A stretch of 64,000 nt of DNA from Oxalobacteraceae bacterium (GTDB lineage: Bacteria > Pseudomonadota > Gammaproteobacteria > Burkholderiales > Burkholderiaceae_D): NCBI GenBank assembly GCA_027486615.1, contig JAIXOW010000449.1:25654-89653 (forward strand), given 5' to 3'. Positions 11,738 to 22,872 of the stretch are shown in pieces. Position 1 is the stretch's first letter, and each line of letters begins with the position of its first letter. The notes under the pieces are model-generated. The model ran no database searches. It was not told the DNA's origin and worked only from the letters and a program-made list of their open reading frames with translations. Position numbers and translations under genes: made by a program.

Positions 11738-14050
11738 ATGGATTCAGATAAAGTAGATAAACAAGCCCTGCGTCAGCAATTACGTCAGGCAGCCCTCGAA
11801 TATCACGAGTTTCCCACCCCAGGGAAGATCAGCGTCACTCCCACTAAACAGTTAACCAATCAGCGCGATTTAGCACTAGCCTATTCACCTGGCGTAGCCG
11901 CAGCTTGTGAAGAGATTGTCGCCGATCCTACTAATGCCTTTCGTTACACCGCACGTGGCAACTTGGTAGCGGTGATTACCAACGGTACTGCTGTTCTGGG
12001 TTTAGGCAATATAGGTCCACTCGCAGCTAAGCCTGTAATGGAAGGTAAGGGCGTACTGTTTAAAAAATTTGCTGGCATTGATGTGTTTGATATTGAAATC
12101 AATGAAAACGATCCAGACAAACTATGCGACATCATTGCGGCTTTAGAGCCGACCTTTGGTGGTGTGAATCTGGAAGACATTAAAGCACCAGAATGTTTTT
12201 ACATAGAACGTAAACTACGTGATCGCATGAAGATTCCTGTCTTTCATGATGATCAACATGGCACAGCGATTATTGTAGGTGCAGCTATCTTGAATGGTAT
12301 GAAGGTAGTTGGTAAGCAAATGCAAGACTGTAAGTTAGTGGTATCCGGTGCGGGTGCAGCAGCATTAGCTTGTTTGGATTTGATTGTAGATCTCGGTTTT
12401 CCAATTAAAAATATTACAGTGACCGACTTAGCTGGCGTAGTTTATAAAGGTCGCACTGAATTAATGGATCCGGATAAAGAACGTTTTGCGCAAGAGACCA
12501 AAGCCAGAACATTGGCTGAAGTGATACCGGGTGCAGATATTTTCTTAGGGCTTTCTGCAGGAGGAGTATTAAAACCTGAGATGGTAAAAGCCATGGCACC
12601 TAAGCCGTTAGTGATGGCACTGGCGAATCCCACGCCTGAAATTTTGCCTGAAGAAGTGCGTGAAGTGAGAGACGATGCCGTGATTGCGACCGGTCGTTCT
12701 GACTATCCGAATCAAGTCAACAATGTTTTATGTTTCCCGTATATTTTCCGTGGTGCTCTTGATTGTGGTGCTACTACCATCACGCGTGAAATGGAAATCG
12801 CTGCCGTGCGTGCAATTGCAGAGTTAGCACAAGCTGAGCAATCGGATGTGGTTGCTGCGACTTATGGTGATACGAATTTATCCTTTGGCCCTGACTATCT
12901 CATTCCTAAGCCCTTTGATCCACGCTTGATGATGAAGATTGCACCAGCAGTAGCCATTGCAGCTGCTAAGTCAGGTGTGGCATTACGTCCTATTCAAGAC
13001 ATCGCTGCTTACACAGATAAATTGCAGCAATTCGTTTATCACAGTGGTAGTTTCATGAAGCCGGTGTTTGCGATTGCTAAGAAAACACCTGCTGCGAAAA
13101 AACGTATCGTATTTGCTGAAGGCGAAGAAGAACGTGTATTGCGTGCAGTGCAGGTGGTCTTAGATGAAGGTTTAGCTAAACCTACTTTGATAGGCCGTCC
13201 TGCTGTTTTGGAACAGCGTATACAGCGTTATGGCTTGCGTCTGCGTCCTGAAATTGATTTTGATGTCATCAATCCTGAACGTGATGATCGTTACCGTTCA
13301 TATTGGGAAGCTTATTTTGCGATGACTAGACGCAAGGGTGTAACTGAGCAATGGGCTAAGTTAGAAATGCGTCGTCGTCATACATTGATAGGTGCTATGG
13401 CGATACATAAAGGTGATGCAGATGGCATGATTTGTGGCACCTTTGGTAGTCCACCTTTGCATTTACATTACATCGATCAAGTATTAGGTAAGCGTAAAGG
13501 TGTGAATACCTACGCAGCGATGAATGCCTTGGTCATGGAAAATCGCCAAGTGGTTTTGGTGGATACGCATATCAATGAAAATCCTACGGCTGAGCAGTTA
13601 GCAGAGATCACCATCATGGCGGCGGATGAAATGCGTCGCTTTGGTTTGCATCCGCGTGCAGCTTTGCTGTCGCATTCTAACTTTGGTTCTAGTGATAGTG
13701 AGTCTGCACAAAAAATGCGTGCTGCATTAGCCATTATTAGAGAGCGGGCGCCTAATTTAGAAATCGATGGTGAAATGCATGGTGATACCGCACTCGATGC
13801 ACATCTGTTGAAAGAGCAAATGCCTGACTCACCATTAAAAGGTGATGCGAATTTATTGGTGTTGCCGAATATTGAATCTGCGAATATCTCTTACAACTTA
13901 TTAAAAGTCGCTGCGGGTAATGGTGTGGCGATAGGTCCGGTTTTACTGGGTTGTTCACGAGCGGTACATATCCTGACTGCTTCTGCAACAGTGCGACGGA
14001 TTGTGAACATGACTGCACTGGCGGTAGTGGACGCTGTTTCTCAGCGTTAG
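11738..14050 (+). CDS. maeB: NADP-dependent malic enzyme with C-terminal phosphotransacetylase-like domain
   Basis: 770 aa; [27 protein letters not shown] plus the phosphate acetyltransferase-like C-terminal half. Confidence 0.95.
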   Translation: MDSDKVDKQALRQQLRQAALEYHEFPTPGKISVTPTKQLTNQRDLALAYSPGVAAACEEIVADPTNAFRYTARGNLVAVITNGTAVLGLGNIGPLAAKPVMEGKGVLFKKFAGIDVFDIEINENDPDKLCDIIAALEPTFGGVNLEDIKAPECFYIERKLRDRMKIPVFHDDQHGTAIIVGAAILNGMKVVGKQMQDCKLVVSGAGAAALACLDLIVDLGFPIKNITVTDLAGVVYKGRTELMDPDKERFAQETKARTLAEVIPGADIFLGLSAGGVLKPEMVKAMAPKPLVMALANPTPEILPEEVREVRDDAVIATGRSDYPNQVNNVLCFPYIFRGALDCGATTITREMEIAAVRAIAELAQAEQSDVVAATYGDTNLSFGPDYLIPKPFDPRLMMKIAPAVAIAAAKSGVALRPIQDIAAYTDKLQQFVYHSGSFMKPVFAIAKKTPAAKKRIVFAEGEEERVLRAVQVVLDEGLAKPTLIGRPAVLEQRIQRYGLRLRPEIDFDVINPERDDRYRSYWEAYFAMTRRKGVTEQWAKLEMRRRHTLIGAMAIHKGDADGMICGTFGSPPLHLHYIDQVLGKRKGVNTYAAMNALVMENRQVVLVDTHINENPTAEQLAEITIMAADEMRRFGLHPRAALLSHSNFGSSDSESAQKMRAALAIIRERAPNLEIDGEMHGDTALDAHLLKEQMPDSPLKGDANLLVLPNIESANISYNLLKVAAGNGVAIGPVLLGCSRAVHILTASATVRRIVNMTALAVVDAVSQR

Positions 14051-14068
14051 TCTCTATAGTGTTGATCT

Positions 14069-14100
14069 GAGCCGCTAGCTGAATAAGTTAGCGGCTCTTT
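14069..14100 (+). terminator. Probable terminator downstream of maeB
   Basis: GAGCCGCTA-N11-TAGCGGCTC followed by TTT. Confidence 0.65.
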
Positions 14101-14215
14101 CATTTCTCGCATCATTTTAATTCTATGATCTTGCGAATGAATGCCATGCCGAATCAAGCCTGATTTACAATACGGCAGTAGCCAAATGGATGGCTAAAAT
14201 ACGTTATTTCTTAAC

Positions 14216-15670
14216 ATGGCAAATAAAGGTACTAGCTTGAGCGCACCTCCTTTAGTCGTTGATTGTGACGGAACTCTAGTATTTACGGATACCTTACATG
14301 AAGCGGCATTGAGAGTGCTGCGTGATAAGCCATTAGCTGTCTTTAACATTCCCTTTTGGCTGATGAAGGGTAAGGCCTATCTCAAACAAAAACTCGCTAC
14401 ATGTTCTGAATTTGATCCGAGTTCTTTACCTTATAACCAAGCCTTGATAGCGTGGTTACAAGAGCAGCAAGCAGCAGGGCGTTCTTTAATTTTATGCACT
14501 GCAGCTGATCAGATGATCGCGCAAGCAGTGGCACAGCACTTAGGAATATTTAAGTCAGTCATCGCCAGTGATGGTGAACAGAACATAGCAGGTCGTCATA
14601 AAGCAGCAGTACTGGTTCAGCAGTTTGGTGAAAAAGGATTTGATTACGTAGGCAATGCACAGCCTGATCTGCAGGTTTGGCAGCATGCACGGCGTGCCAT
14701 CGTTGTGAATGCATCAGAATCCCTAGAGCGCGCTGCTGCAGCTTGTTGTGAAGTTGAAAAAATATTTCCAAAGCCAGTGATTGGATTGTCCGTGTGGCGT
14801 CGCGCACTGCGACTACATCAGTGGATGAAAAATTGTTTGTTGTTTGTACCTATATTAGCTGCTCATCAAATTCCAGATGCGATGCGTTTGAGTGATTTGC
14901 TGTTAGCGTTTCTGTCATTTAGTTTATGTGCCTCTGCAGTCTATTTAGCCAATGACTTATTGGATTTAGATAGTGATCGCCAACATCCACGTAAAAAATT
15001 TCGTCCCTTCGCTTCAGGACAATTATCCGTTGTGACCGGTGTATTGCTTGCACCATTATTTTTAATTGCTTCCTTATGTTTGGGAATGCAAATACCAGGA
15101 CAATTTGTCGGTTGGTTGATTTTTTATTTTGGTCTGACTTGCGCTTATTCATTGTTGCTAAAACGTGTGGTGCTGATTGATTGCTTAACACTCGCTGTGC
15201 TTTACACAGTGCGTTTAATTGCAGGCGCTTCAGCTGCTTCTATGAGTTTATCTTTCTGGTTATTAGCGTTTGCTGTGTTTTTATTTTTATCGCTCGCTTT
15301 TGTGAAGCGCTATGCGGAATTAGAAATTCAATTATTAAGCGGTAAAGAAAAAACTCATGGTCGCGGTTATTTCACATCCGATGCGTCATTAGTACAAACC
15401 CTAGGTGTTACTGCTGGTTTCTCAGCCGTGCTAGTTTTAGCACTGTATTTAAATAGCGAAGCTGTAGTGAAGCTCTATAAAGCACCAGAAATTATTTGGG
15501 GTGCTGTGCCCGTGATGTTGTTTTGGATAAGTTGGATGTGGATGCAAGCGCATCGCGGCAAGATGCATGATGACCCACTAGTCTTTGCTTTAAAAGATAA
15601 AGCAAGTCTATCTGCAGGAATTGTATTTGCGCTCGTGTTGCTAGCAGGTGCAGGAGGATGGCCGTGGTAG
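14216..15670 (+). CDS. HAD hydrolase-UbiA prenyltransferase fusion (DPPR synthase-like)
   Basis: N-terminal HAD motif VVDCDGTLVFTDTLHE; C-terminal UbiA-like LHQWMKNCLLFVPILAAH, YLANDLLDLDSDRQHPRKKFRP. Confidence 0.85.
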   Translation: MANKGTSLSAPPLVVDCDGTLVFTDTLHEAALRVLRDKPLAVFNIPFWLMKGKAYLKQKLATCSEFDPSSLPYNQALIAWLQEQQAAGRSLILCTAADQMIAQAVAQHLGIFKSVIASDGEQNIAGRHKAAVLVQQFGEKGFDYVGNAQPDLQVWQHARRAIVVNASESLERAAAACCEVEKIFPKPVIGLSVWRRALRLHQWMKNCLLFVPILAAHQIPDAMRLSDLLLAFLSFSLCASAVYLANDLLDLDSDRQHPRKKFRPFASGQLSVVTGVLLAPLFLIASLCLGMQIPGQFVGWLIFYFGLTCAYSLLLKRVVLIDCLTLAVLYTVRLIAGASAASMSLSFWLLAFAVFLFLSLAFVKRYAELEIQLLSGKEKTHGRGYFTSDASLVQTLGVTAGFSAVLVLALYLNSEAVVKLYKAPEIIWGAVPVMLFWISWMWMQAHRGKMHDDPLVFALKDKASLSAGIVFALVLLAGAGGWPW

Positions 15671-16956
15671 CAGTCTCTTCTTGGGGGCGATTAGGAGCAT
15701 GGCCTCATGAGGTAGAGACATTGCAACGTTACGCGCTTAACTTGCCGTTGCAAAAAAATAAATCGGGTTTGGCCTATGGTATGGGTCGCAGTTATGGTGA
15801 CGTCTGTTTAAATCCTGAGGGTGTTTTATGGCGTACAACTTCCTTAGATAGATTTATTCATTTCGATGCACAGACTGGTGAATTACGTTGTGAAGCCGGT
15901 GTGTTGTTGCGCGATATACAACGCACCTTTGCTGCTCGTGGTTGGATGCTACCTGTAACACCAGGCACGCAATTTGTGACCGTGGGTGGTGCTATAGCAA
16001 ATGATGTACATGGAAAAAATCATCATGCAGAGGGATGTTTTGGTGATCATGTTTTGGAATTTACTTTGCAACGAACTGATGGCACGGTAATGGAATGTAG
16101 CCCTACACAGCATCCTGAATGGTTTGCTGCAACAGTAGGTGGTTTGGGTTTAACCGGTGTCATCACACAAGTACGTCTAAAATTAAAGCGCATACAAAGT
16201 ACGTGGTTGGATGTAGAAACTATTCCCTATGCAAGCTTAGATGAATTTTTTACTTTATCTGATAGCTCAGAACAAGATTGGGAATACACAGTTTCATGGA
16301 TAGATTGTGTCAGTCGTGCAGAGCGCGGTATTTTTATGCGCGCTAATATGTCTGCAACAAACGCATCAGTTCCTAAGCAAAGACAAGCAAGTACTGTACC
16401 GTTTGCACCGCCAGTATCATTAATCAATGCATTCACACTAAAGCCTTTTAATGCCAGCTATTTTCATTTAAAGAAAATGCAAGCGGGGCACAGTGTGCAG
16501 CATATGATGCCTTTCTTTTATCCGCTCGATAATCTCTTGCATTGGAATCGCATCTACGGACCGCGTGGTTTTTTTCAATATCAAAGCGTAGTGCCACGTG
16601 CAGTCGGTCATGACGCTGTACAAGCTATGTTGAAAGAAATTACAAAAGCAGGTGAAGGTTCGTTTTTGGCAGTGTTAAAAACATTCGGCAATCGTGAATC
16701 GCGTGGCATGTTAAGTTTTGCGCAACCTGGTGTCACACTAGCTTTAGATTTCCCTAACAAGGGCGAAGCTAGCTTACAGCTCTTTACACGACTTGATGCC
16801 ATTGTGCGTGAAGCAGGTGGAAGAATTTATGCGGCTAAAGATGCACGTATGCCACAAGATTTATTTGAATCCGGCTATCCTAGATTGCAGGAATTTTTAT
16901 CGTTTCGTGATCCTGGAATTAGTTCTGCACTATCACGTCGTTTGATGGGAGCGTAA
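15658..16956 (+). CDS. FAD-dependent decaprenylphosphoryl-beta-D-ribose 2-oxidase-like (DprE1 family)
   Basis: GLAYGMGRSYGDVCLN, MLPVTPGTQFVTVGGAIANDVHGKNHHAEGCFGDHV, C-terminal FFQYQSVVP and LDFPNKG resembling DprE1. Confidence 0.88.
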   Translation: MAVVAVSSWGRLGAWPHEVETLQRYALNLPLQKNKSGLAYGMGRSYGDVCLNPEGVLWRTTSLDRFIHFDAQTGELRCEAGVLLRDIQRTFAARGWMLPVTPGTQFVTVGGAIANDVHGKNHHAEGCFGDHVLEFTLQRTDGTVMECSPTQHPEWFAATVGGLGLTGVITQVRLKLKRIQSTWLDVETIPYASLDEFFTLSDSSEQDWEYTVSWIDCVSRAERGIFMRANMSATNASVPKQRQASTVPFAPPVSLINAFTLKPFNASYFHLKKMQAGHSVQHMMPFFYPLDNLLHWNRIYGPRGFFQYQSVVPRAVGHDAVQAMLKEITKAGEGSFLAVLKTFGNRESRGMLSFAQPGVTLALDFPNKGEASLQLFTRLDAIVREAGGRIYAAKDARMPQDLFESGYPRLQEFLSFRDPGISSALSRRLMGA

Positions 16957-16959
16957 GCT

Positions 16960-17709
16960 GTGCAAGTTATAAAAAAACATATCGTCATTGTTGGTGCAAC
17001 ATCAGGCATTGCTGAACAATGTGCGCGGATTTGGATACAAGAACCTACTATCACGCTGACGCTGGTAGGTCGAGATAAAACTAAAACACAATTATTGGTA
17101 GATGATTTAGCTGTTCGTAATCCAGCTGCAGCCATCAAGGTAGTGACAACGGATTTTCTGTCGCCTAAAGAAATTGCACACACAGTGGAATCCATTTGTG
17201 CAGCAACGCCAGTCTCGATTGCTTTAATTGCACACGGATCTTTACTAGATCAACAGCAATGCCAACAAGACTTAGCATTGAATCAGCAGACTTTAGAAGT
17301 CAATGGCATATCACCTGTTTTATTTGCTGAAGCATTTGCAACGCAAATGGAAAAAGCGCAGCAAGGTACATTGGCTTTAATTGGTTCTGTTGCAGGAGAT
17401 AGAGGTCGTAAATCAAATTATGTGTATGGTGCTGCGAAAGGTTTGGTTACGCGCTATGCGCAAGGCTTACAGCATCGATTCGCAAAAACACCAATTAAGG
17501 TAGTGTTAATTAAACCAGGACCCACTGCTACACCTATGACTGCGCATTTGCCGCAACGTGGTTTAGCAGCAGCTGATGCTGTTGCAGGGACTATTGTGCA
17601 GGGTATTGCACAAGGTAAGGCAGTGATTTATGCGCCAGCTAAATGGGCAGTAATTATGATGATTATTATTCATTTACCTGCCTTTATATTTAACAAGCTT
17701 GATATCTAA
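16960..17709 (+). CDS. SDR oxidoreductase (DprE2-like reductase)
   Basis: GTG start; IVIVGATSGIAEQCARIW, IGSVAGDRGRKSNYVYGAAKGLV (YxxxK); directly follows the DprE1-like gene. Confidence 0.85.
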   Translation: MQVIKKHIVIVGATSGIAEQCARIWIQEPTITLTLVGRDKTKTQLLVDDLAVRNPAAAIKVVTTDFLSPKEIAHTVESICAATPVSIALIAHGSLLDQQQCQQDLALNQQTLEVNGISPVLFAEAFATQMEKAQQGTLALIGSVAGDRGRKSNYVYGAAKGLVTRYAQGLQHRFAKTPIKVVLIKPGPTATPMTAHLPQRGLAAADAVAGTIVQGIAQGKAVIYAPAKWAVIMMIIIHLPAFIFNKLDI

Positions 17710-17721
17710 ATTCTTATCACC

Positions 17722-18672
17722 GTGAATCCAGACAAAAAAAATCTAAAAATAGTTTTACCCGGCGGTGCAGGTCTGGTGGGACAAAATTTAGTTGCCAGAT
17801 TAAAAGCGCGTGGCTATCAACACATAGTTGTGCTGGATAAGCATCAGGCAAATATTGCAGTGTTAAAAAAAGTACAGCCAGATATCACAGTTGAATATAC
17901 TGATCTTGCTGAGCAAGGCGCATGGCAAGATCATATTAAAAATGCAGATGTGGTGGTGATGTTGCAAGCGCAAATAGGTGGCAATGATTACCAAGACTTC
18001 GTTCGTAATAATTTAGATGCCACAAAATGGATACTGCAATCTATTAAAGAGAGTGGGCGAGCTAGACTCATACACATTAGCTCGTCTGTTGTTGAATCCG
18101 TTGCGGATGATTTTTATACCAACACTAAAAAATTACAAGAGCGCATGGTGTTAGATAGTGGTGTTACCTGCCCTATACTGCGCCCAACACTAATGTTTGG
18201 TTGGTTTGACCGCAAGCACTTAGGTTGGCTTGCGCGCTTCATGCAAAAAGTCCCTGTGTTTCCTATACCTGGTAATGGACGCTATATGCGTCAACCTTTG
18301 TATGCAGGTGATTTTTGTGAAGTCATTATTAGTTGTATAGAAAATATGGCGCATCAAGGAATCTACAATATTTCTGGTCATGAAAAAATTGACTATGTCG
18401 ATATGATACATACCATCAAACAAGCAACTCATGCGCCTGCATGGATAGTGCATATTCCTTATAGCTTGTTTTATAGTTTGCTTTGGCTGTGGGCTGTGTT
18501 TGATAAAAATCCGCCTTTCACTACACAGCAGTTAGTTGCCTTATGTGCCAAAGATGAATTCGAAGTCATGGATTGGCCGACCGTGTTTGGTTGGCCTTAC
18601 ACGCCCTTTGCGCAAGCAGTGGATGAAACCTTTAATCATCCACAATACAGTCAAGTTGTGTTGGAGTTTTAA
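17722..18672 (+). CDS. NAD-dependent epimerase/dehydratase family protein
   Basis: GTG start; LPGGAGLVGQNLVARLKARGY Rossmann motif; ILRPTLMFGWFDRKHLGWLARFM. Confidence 0.8.
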   Translation: MNPDKKNLKIVLPGGAGLVGQNLVARLKARGYQHIVVLDKHQANIAVLKKVQPDITVEYTDLAEQGAWQDHIKNADVVVMLQAQIGGNDYQDFVRNNLDATKWILQSIKESGRARLIHISSSVVESVADDFYTNTKKLQERMVLDSGVTCPILRPTLMFGWFDRKHLGWLARFMQKVPVFPIPGNGRYMRQPLYAGDFCEVIISCIENMAHQGIYNISGHEKIDYVDMIHTIKQATHAPAWIVHIPYSLFYSLLWLWAVFDKNPPFTTQQLVALCAKDEFEVMDWPTVFGWPYTPFAQAVDETFNHPQYSQVVLEF

Positions 18673-19980
18673 ATGCAAGGTAAACGCATAGCAGTATTAG
18701 GTGCAGGACCTATGGGTTTGGCAGTGGCTTATCAACTAGCACGCGATGGTCATCAGCCCGTGGTATTTGAAGCAGATGATAGAGTCGGTGGTATGACAGC
18801 GATGTTTGATTTTGCAGGATTGCAGATAGAGCGCTATTACCATTTTCATTGTATTTCTGATACAGCATTTTTACGTGTGTTAGATGAATTAAATCTTGCA
18901 CATAAAATGCATTGGGTAGAAACCCGTATGGCTTATTGGTATCGTCAAACTTTGCAGCCGTGGGGTAATCCATTTGCTTTATTAAGATTTCGTGGTTTAA
19001 GTTTTATTGCCAAGTTTCGCTATGGCCTGCATGCTTTTTTATCGACTAAGCGCACTAACTGGCAGCCACTCGATAATGTAGAAGCTGTAGGTTGGATTAA
19101 ACGTTGGGTGGGTGCTGAAGCTTATGAAGTGTTATGGCGCCGATTGTTTGACTATAAGTTTTATGATTACACCGCTAATCTTTCTGCTGCATGGATATGG
19201 AGTCGTATCCGTCGTATAGGTCGTTCGCGTTATAGCTTGTTCCGTGAGAAGTTAGGTTATCTAGATGGTGGCTCTGGTACTTTGCTTAACGCTATGCGTG
19301 CTGACATAGAAGCGCATGGTGGGGTGATTCATCTTAAAACACCAGTAATTAAAGTACATATACAAAACGGTAAAGTCAGTGGTGTGGAAATAAATGGTCA
19401 AATCGAACAATTTGACACCGTGATTAGCACAGTCCCTCTGCCTTATATTCCCAAGTTAATTCCTGATTTGCCATCTGCGATGTTGGAGCAGTTTCGCGCT
19501 TTGAAAAATATTGCGGTGGTCTGTGTGATTGCAAAATTACGCAAGCCACTGACCAATAATTTTTGGTTAAACACAAATGATCCTGAGATGGATATTCCTG
19601 GCATTGTGGAATATTCAAATCTACGTCCTTTGGATTGTCATATCGTCTATGTGCCATTTTATATGCCAGGTGAGCATCCTAAATTTGCAGAAGATGATCA
19701 AGTGTTTTTAGATAAGGTAAAACGCTACTTTAAAAAAATTAATCCTGCATTAACGGATGATGATTTCATCGCTCTGCATGCAAGTCGCTATCGTCATGCT
19801 CAACCTATTTGTGAGCCAGGTTATTTAGAGCGATTGCCACCTGCGCGTTTGCCTGTACAAGGTTTGTGGGTGGCGGATACTTCACACTACTATCCTGAAG
19901 ATAGAGGTATTTCTGAGAGCATAGACTTTGGTAGGAAGATGGCACAGGCAGCCATTCATTCAATTGAGGCGGTGCAGTGA
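18673..19980 (+). CDS. FAD/NAD(P)-dependent oxidoreductase (amine oxidase / protoporphyrinogen oxidase-like fold)
   Basis: [36 protein letters not shown] dinucleotide-binding motif. Confidence 0.82.
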   Translation: MQGKRIAVLGAGPMGLAVAYQLARDGHQPVVFEADDRVGGMTAMFDFAGLQIERYYHFHCISDTAFLRVLDELNLAHKMHWVETRMAYWYRQTLQPWGNPFALLRFRGLSFIAKFRYGLHAFLSTKRTNWQPLDNVEAVGWIKRWVGAEAYEVLWRRLFDYKFYDYTANLSAAWIWSRIRRIGRSRYSLFREKLGYLDGGSGTLLNAMRADIEAHGGVIHLKTPVIKVHIQNGKVSGVEINGQIEQFDTVISTVPLPYIPKLIPDLPSAMLEQFRALKNIAVVCVIAKLRKPLTNNFWLNTNDPEMDIPGIVEYSNLRPLDCHIVYVPFYMPGEHPKFAEDDQVFLDKVKRYFKKINPALTDDDFIALHASRYRHAQPICEPGYLERLPPARLPVQGLWVADTSHYYPEDRGISESIDFGRKMAQAAIHSIEAVQ

Positions 19981-20387
19981 TCAAGCAATTTCTGTCGCAT
20001 CAGTTCTTACTGTTTCTTATTACAGGTGGGACAGCTGCTGCAGTGAATTTTTTTTCGCGCATACTTTATAGCCTGTGGTTGCCATTCTCTGTAGCTGTTG
20101 TGCTGGCTTATCTGACAGGGATGATCACTGCATTTATCTTGGCTAAATTATTTGTATTTAAAAACAGTCAGCAATCTATGCAACGTAGTGCTGTTTTCTT
20201 TGTCTTGGTGAATCTGGTTGCTGTTGCGCAGACATGGGGAATTAGTATGGGTCTGCTCTATGTTGTTTTCCCTGCATGGGAATTTAATTTTTATGCGCCC
20301 GAGTGCGCGCATGCTGTGGGTGTGATCGTACCTGTGTTTACCAGTTATCTCGGTCATAAGCGCTGGTCCTTTAAAGACTCGCACTAG
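19977..20387 (+). CDS. GtrA family membrane protein
   Basis: [45 protein letters not shown] overlap with upstream gene. Confidence 0.85.
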   Translation: MIKQFLSHQFLLFLITGGTAAAVNFFSRILYSLWLPFSVAVVLAYLTGMITAFILAKLFVFKNSQQSMQRSAVFFVLVNLVAVAQTWGISMGLLYVVFPAWEFNFYAPECAHAVGVIVPVFTSYLGHKRWSFKDSH

Positions 20388-20395
20388 CTCGCTAT

Positions 20396-21940
20396 TTAAT
20401 TTTTCTCTAGTGGTTTGCCAGCAGGTAGATCATATTGTTCTAAAAATTTACAACCGCGTTGAGGTAAAAATGCGGGAATGCGATAGTAGCTTGCCGCTAT
20501 AGTGCTTAAAACCTGATCGCGATAAACATCAAATTTAAAATTCTTACCTTCAGCTAGCCAGTAGCGGGCACCATTTAATCTCACTATCGATACATGGGCT
20601 TCTTCAAAAAATGGCGCCATACTTTCTTGTGTGATGGGGCGGGTATCAAATATACGAATTGTTTTACCTGCGAACTGATGAAAGTCAGTCAAATTATCAT
20701 CCATGCGCGCATGAAAACTACCCATACCAAATACCGGAATATCAGTTCTTTCGTAATAACCAAATAAAGAAGCGGAAGAATACGAACGCGTCATGAGCAC
20801 GCCGTCTTCAGGCATATCGCGCATGAGCACGGAGAGTAATTGTGGTGTTTCTTTATGCATGACGATGGCAGCATGCAGTTTCATATTTTGCCACGTTGGA
20901 GTAGGCGCATGCGCGAGAATAGCTAAGGCAATAATATGCGGCACACCTAAGGCAAGTGTCCATAAACTGAGTTGGCGCAAAGTTTGTGGGGCGCATACAC
21001 CCGCCACAAATATGAACACAAAAGGTAGGAAGGCTAGTACCCAATGTAGGCCTACGGTTTTATAAAAAGACAATGCTAAAAATAGCGTAAACGGTAGAAC
21101 AAATAAAATAACTAAAGCTAAGCGTTGTGGTTTTAACCAGTCTTGCTTTTGCGTGTTTTTATAAAGTTGATACAACAGCCAAGGCATAAGTAGATATAGC
21201 ATCATGCCCAGATAAATACCAAATGTCGTGAATGAAAACTGCGAGCCTTGATTGCGATTGATCACATTAAAGAGAATATTGTTCCAGCAGTGTGTGCTGT
21301 TATAAACAAGATTCACTATAAAAAATGGTAGGGCACATAAGGCAATGATGATTAAACGCAGCCAAGCAGTGCGGGTACGAACTAAAAAAATATAATAAGC
21401 AGCATAAGAAATGGCGAGTAAAGCTGCGAAATATTTAGACAGTAATGCTAGACCCAGTAAGATCCCGCATAGCACAATCCACTTTAGTGAGTTTTCTAAT
21501 TCACTTCGTAAAAACGCATAAGCTGAAAAAAACAGAAAAAATATCAGCGGTGTGTCGGTAGTGACTAAAGTCAGTGCCCAAGTAAAAGGCAAGAGTAAAA
21601 ATAAACTACCTAACTGCCATGCCTTATCGGCTTGTTCGGGTTGCAGGCGACGAAAAATATCCATCATGCCTAGCGCAATCACCACCCACAGTAAAATCGC
21701 GGGTAAGCGCAGCACGATCAGTTCAGAAGAGAATTGCTGCATCAGCCACAGCAGCCATCCACCCATAGGCGGATGATCGTAATAGCCCCAGTCTAGATGC
21801 ATGCCCCATTTATAAAAATAAGCTTCATCACCTGTAATGGGTATAGCCACTGCCAACCAAAATTTAATTAAAGTTGTCAGTAATAGAACGATGAGAAAGT
21901 TGCGACGTGGGTCTGCAAACTGAGTGGAGAAGATTTTCAT
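20396..21940 (-). CDS. Glycosyltransferase family 39 / ArnT-like membrane protein
   Basis: ITGDEAYFYKWGMHLDWGYYDHPPMGGWLLWLMQQF with multiple TM segments. Confidence 0.85.
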   Translation of the reverse strand: MKIFSTQFADPRRNFLIVLLLTTLIKFWLAVAIPITGDEAYFYKWGMHLDWGYYDHPPMGGWLLWLMQQFSSELIVLRLPAILLWVVIALGMMDIFRRLQPEQADKAWQLGSLFLLLPFTWALTLVTTDTPLIFFLFFSAYAFLRSELENSLKWIVLCGILLGLALLSKYFAALLAISYAAYYIFLVRTRTAWLRLIIIALCALPFFIVNLVYNSTHCWNNILFNVINRNQGSQFSFTTFGIYLGMMLYLLMPWLLYQLYKNTQKQDWLKPQRLALVILFVLPFTLFLALSFYKTVGLHWVLAFLPFVFIFVAGVCAPQTLRQLSLWTLALGVPHIIALAILAHAPTPTWQNMKLHAAIVMHKETPQLLSVLMRDMPEDGVLMTRSYSSASLFGYYERTDIPVFGMGSFHARMDDNLTDFHQFAGKTIRIFDTRPITQESMAPFFEEAHVSIVRLNGARYWLAEGKNFKFDVYRDQVLSTIAASYYRIPAFLPQRGCKFLEQYDLPAGKPLEKN

Positions 21941-22223
21941 AAGCCGTATTGTAAATGCCTAGGCCAACTAGTAGCAGTGAGCGTAATTATTTCATTAAGT
22001 GGGCTGCGTTTTAGTCTTTTGATAATGTCTGAATGGCTATGTTTCCTAGTAGAATTGAGGCTTGTTGGTTTTTGAATAGTGCTGATCTAAAAATCACCTG
22101 TTCTGCCACGCGAACTTGCGTGATTTTGGCAATTCAAAAGCGTTATCTATGTTTTTGAATATGAATAATTCCCATGATGTCGCATATCAGACGACACACG
22201 GATTAATAAAAACAGGCTTAATA

Positions 22224-22805
22224 ATGAACTTCGTTAAATTCGTTGTATCACCCATCAACACTATTTCACCTATTATGAATCGTGCTTTCATCCTCATAAT
22301 GCTTATCGCTGCAAGTTCTGTCATGCCTAGCCATGCAGAAGGATTAAAAGGTATTCCAGGTAGTTGGACTGAAGGTTTTAATTTAGAAGAAAAAGCGGGT
22401 GATCGTTGGGACTTTAACGTGTCACCTTACAGCGTGCATTTCTCTTCTAGCCCTGATCACAAATATGTATGGTTGGTCGGTGTAGAGCGTGAGCGTAGCG
22501 ATGGCACCATCACTGGCGCTGCGTATTTTTCCAATTCATTTGGCCAACCTACAGGGTATATCTACCCTTGGGGTGGCATAAGTAAAAACATACTTGGCAT
22601 TGAACATCTTTATGCAAAATGGACAGCTGGTTTGTTATATGGTTACAAAGCTCCCTATGAAGATAAAGTGCCTTTCAATAATAATGGCTTTTCACCAGCG
22701 GTCGTTCCTGCAGTTGGTTATGAACTGGCCGGTGGTAATAAAGTACAGTTGAATATATTTGGCGCTGCTGGTTTGATGTTTCAGTTTTCTGCACCTATCA
22801 AATAA
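22224..22805 (+). CDS. Predicted exported/outer-membrane protein of unknown function
   Basis: Signal-peptide-like FILIMLIAASSVMPSHA; amphipathic C-terminal strands ending MFQFSAPIK. Start uncertain (ORF opens at 22116). Confidence 0.6.
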   Translation: MNFVKFVVSPINTISPIMNRAFILIMLIAASSVMPSHAEGLKGIPGSWTEGFNLEEKAGDRWDFNVSPYSVHFSSSPDHKYVWLVGVERERSDGTITGAAYFSNSFGQPTGYIYPWGGISKNILGIEHLYAKWTAGLLYGYKAPYEDKVPFNNNGFSPAVVPAVGYELAGGNKVQLNIFGAAGLMFQFSAPIK

Positions 22806-22872
22806 TTGTTGTGAGCAGCAGGCTGCATGCCTGCTTGCTTGATTCAATCTTAGGTCTACAGTCGGAGGGGTA

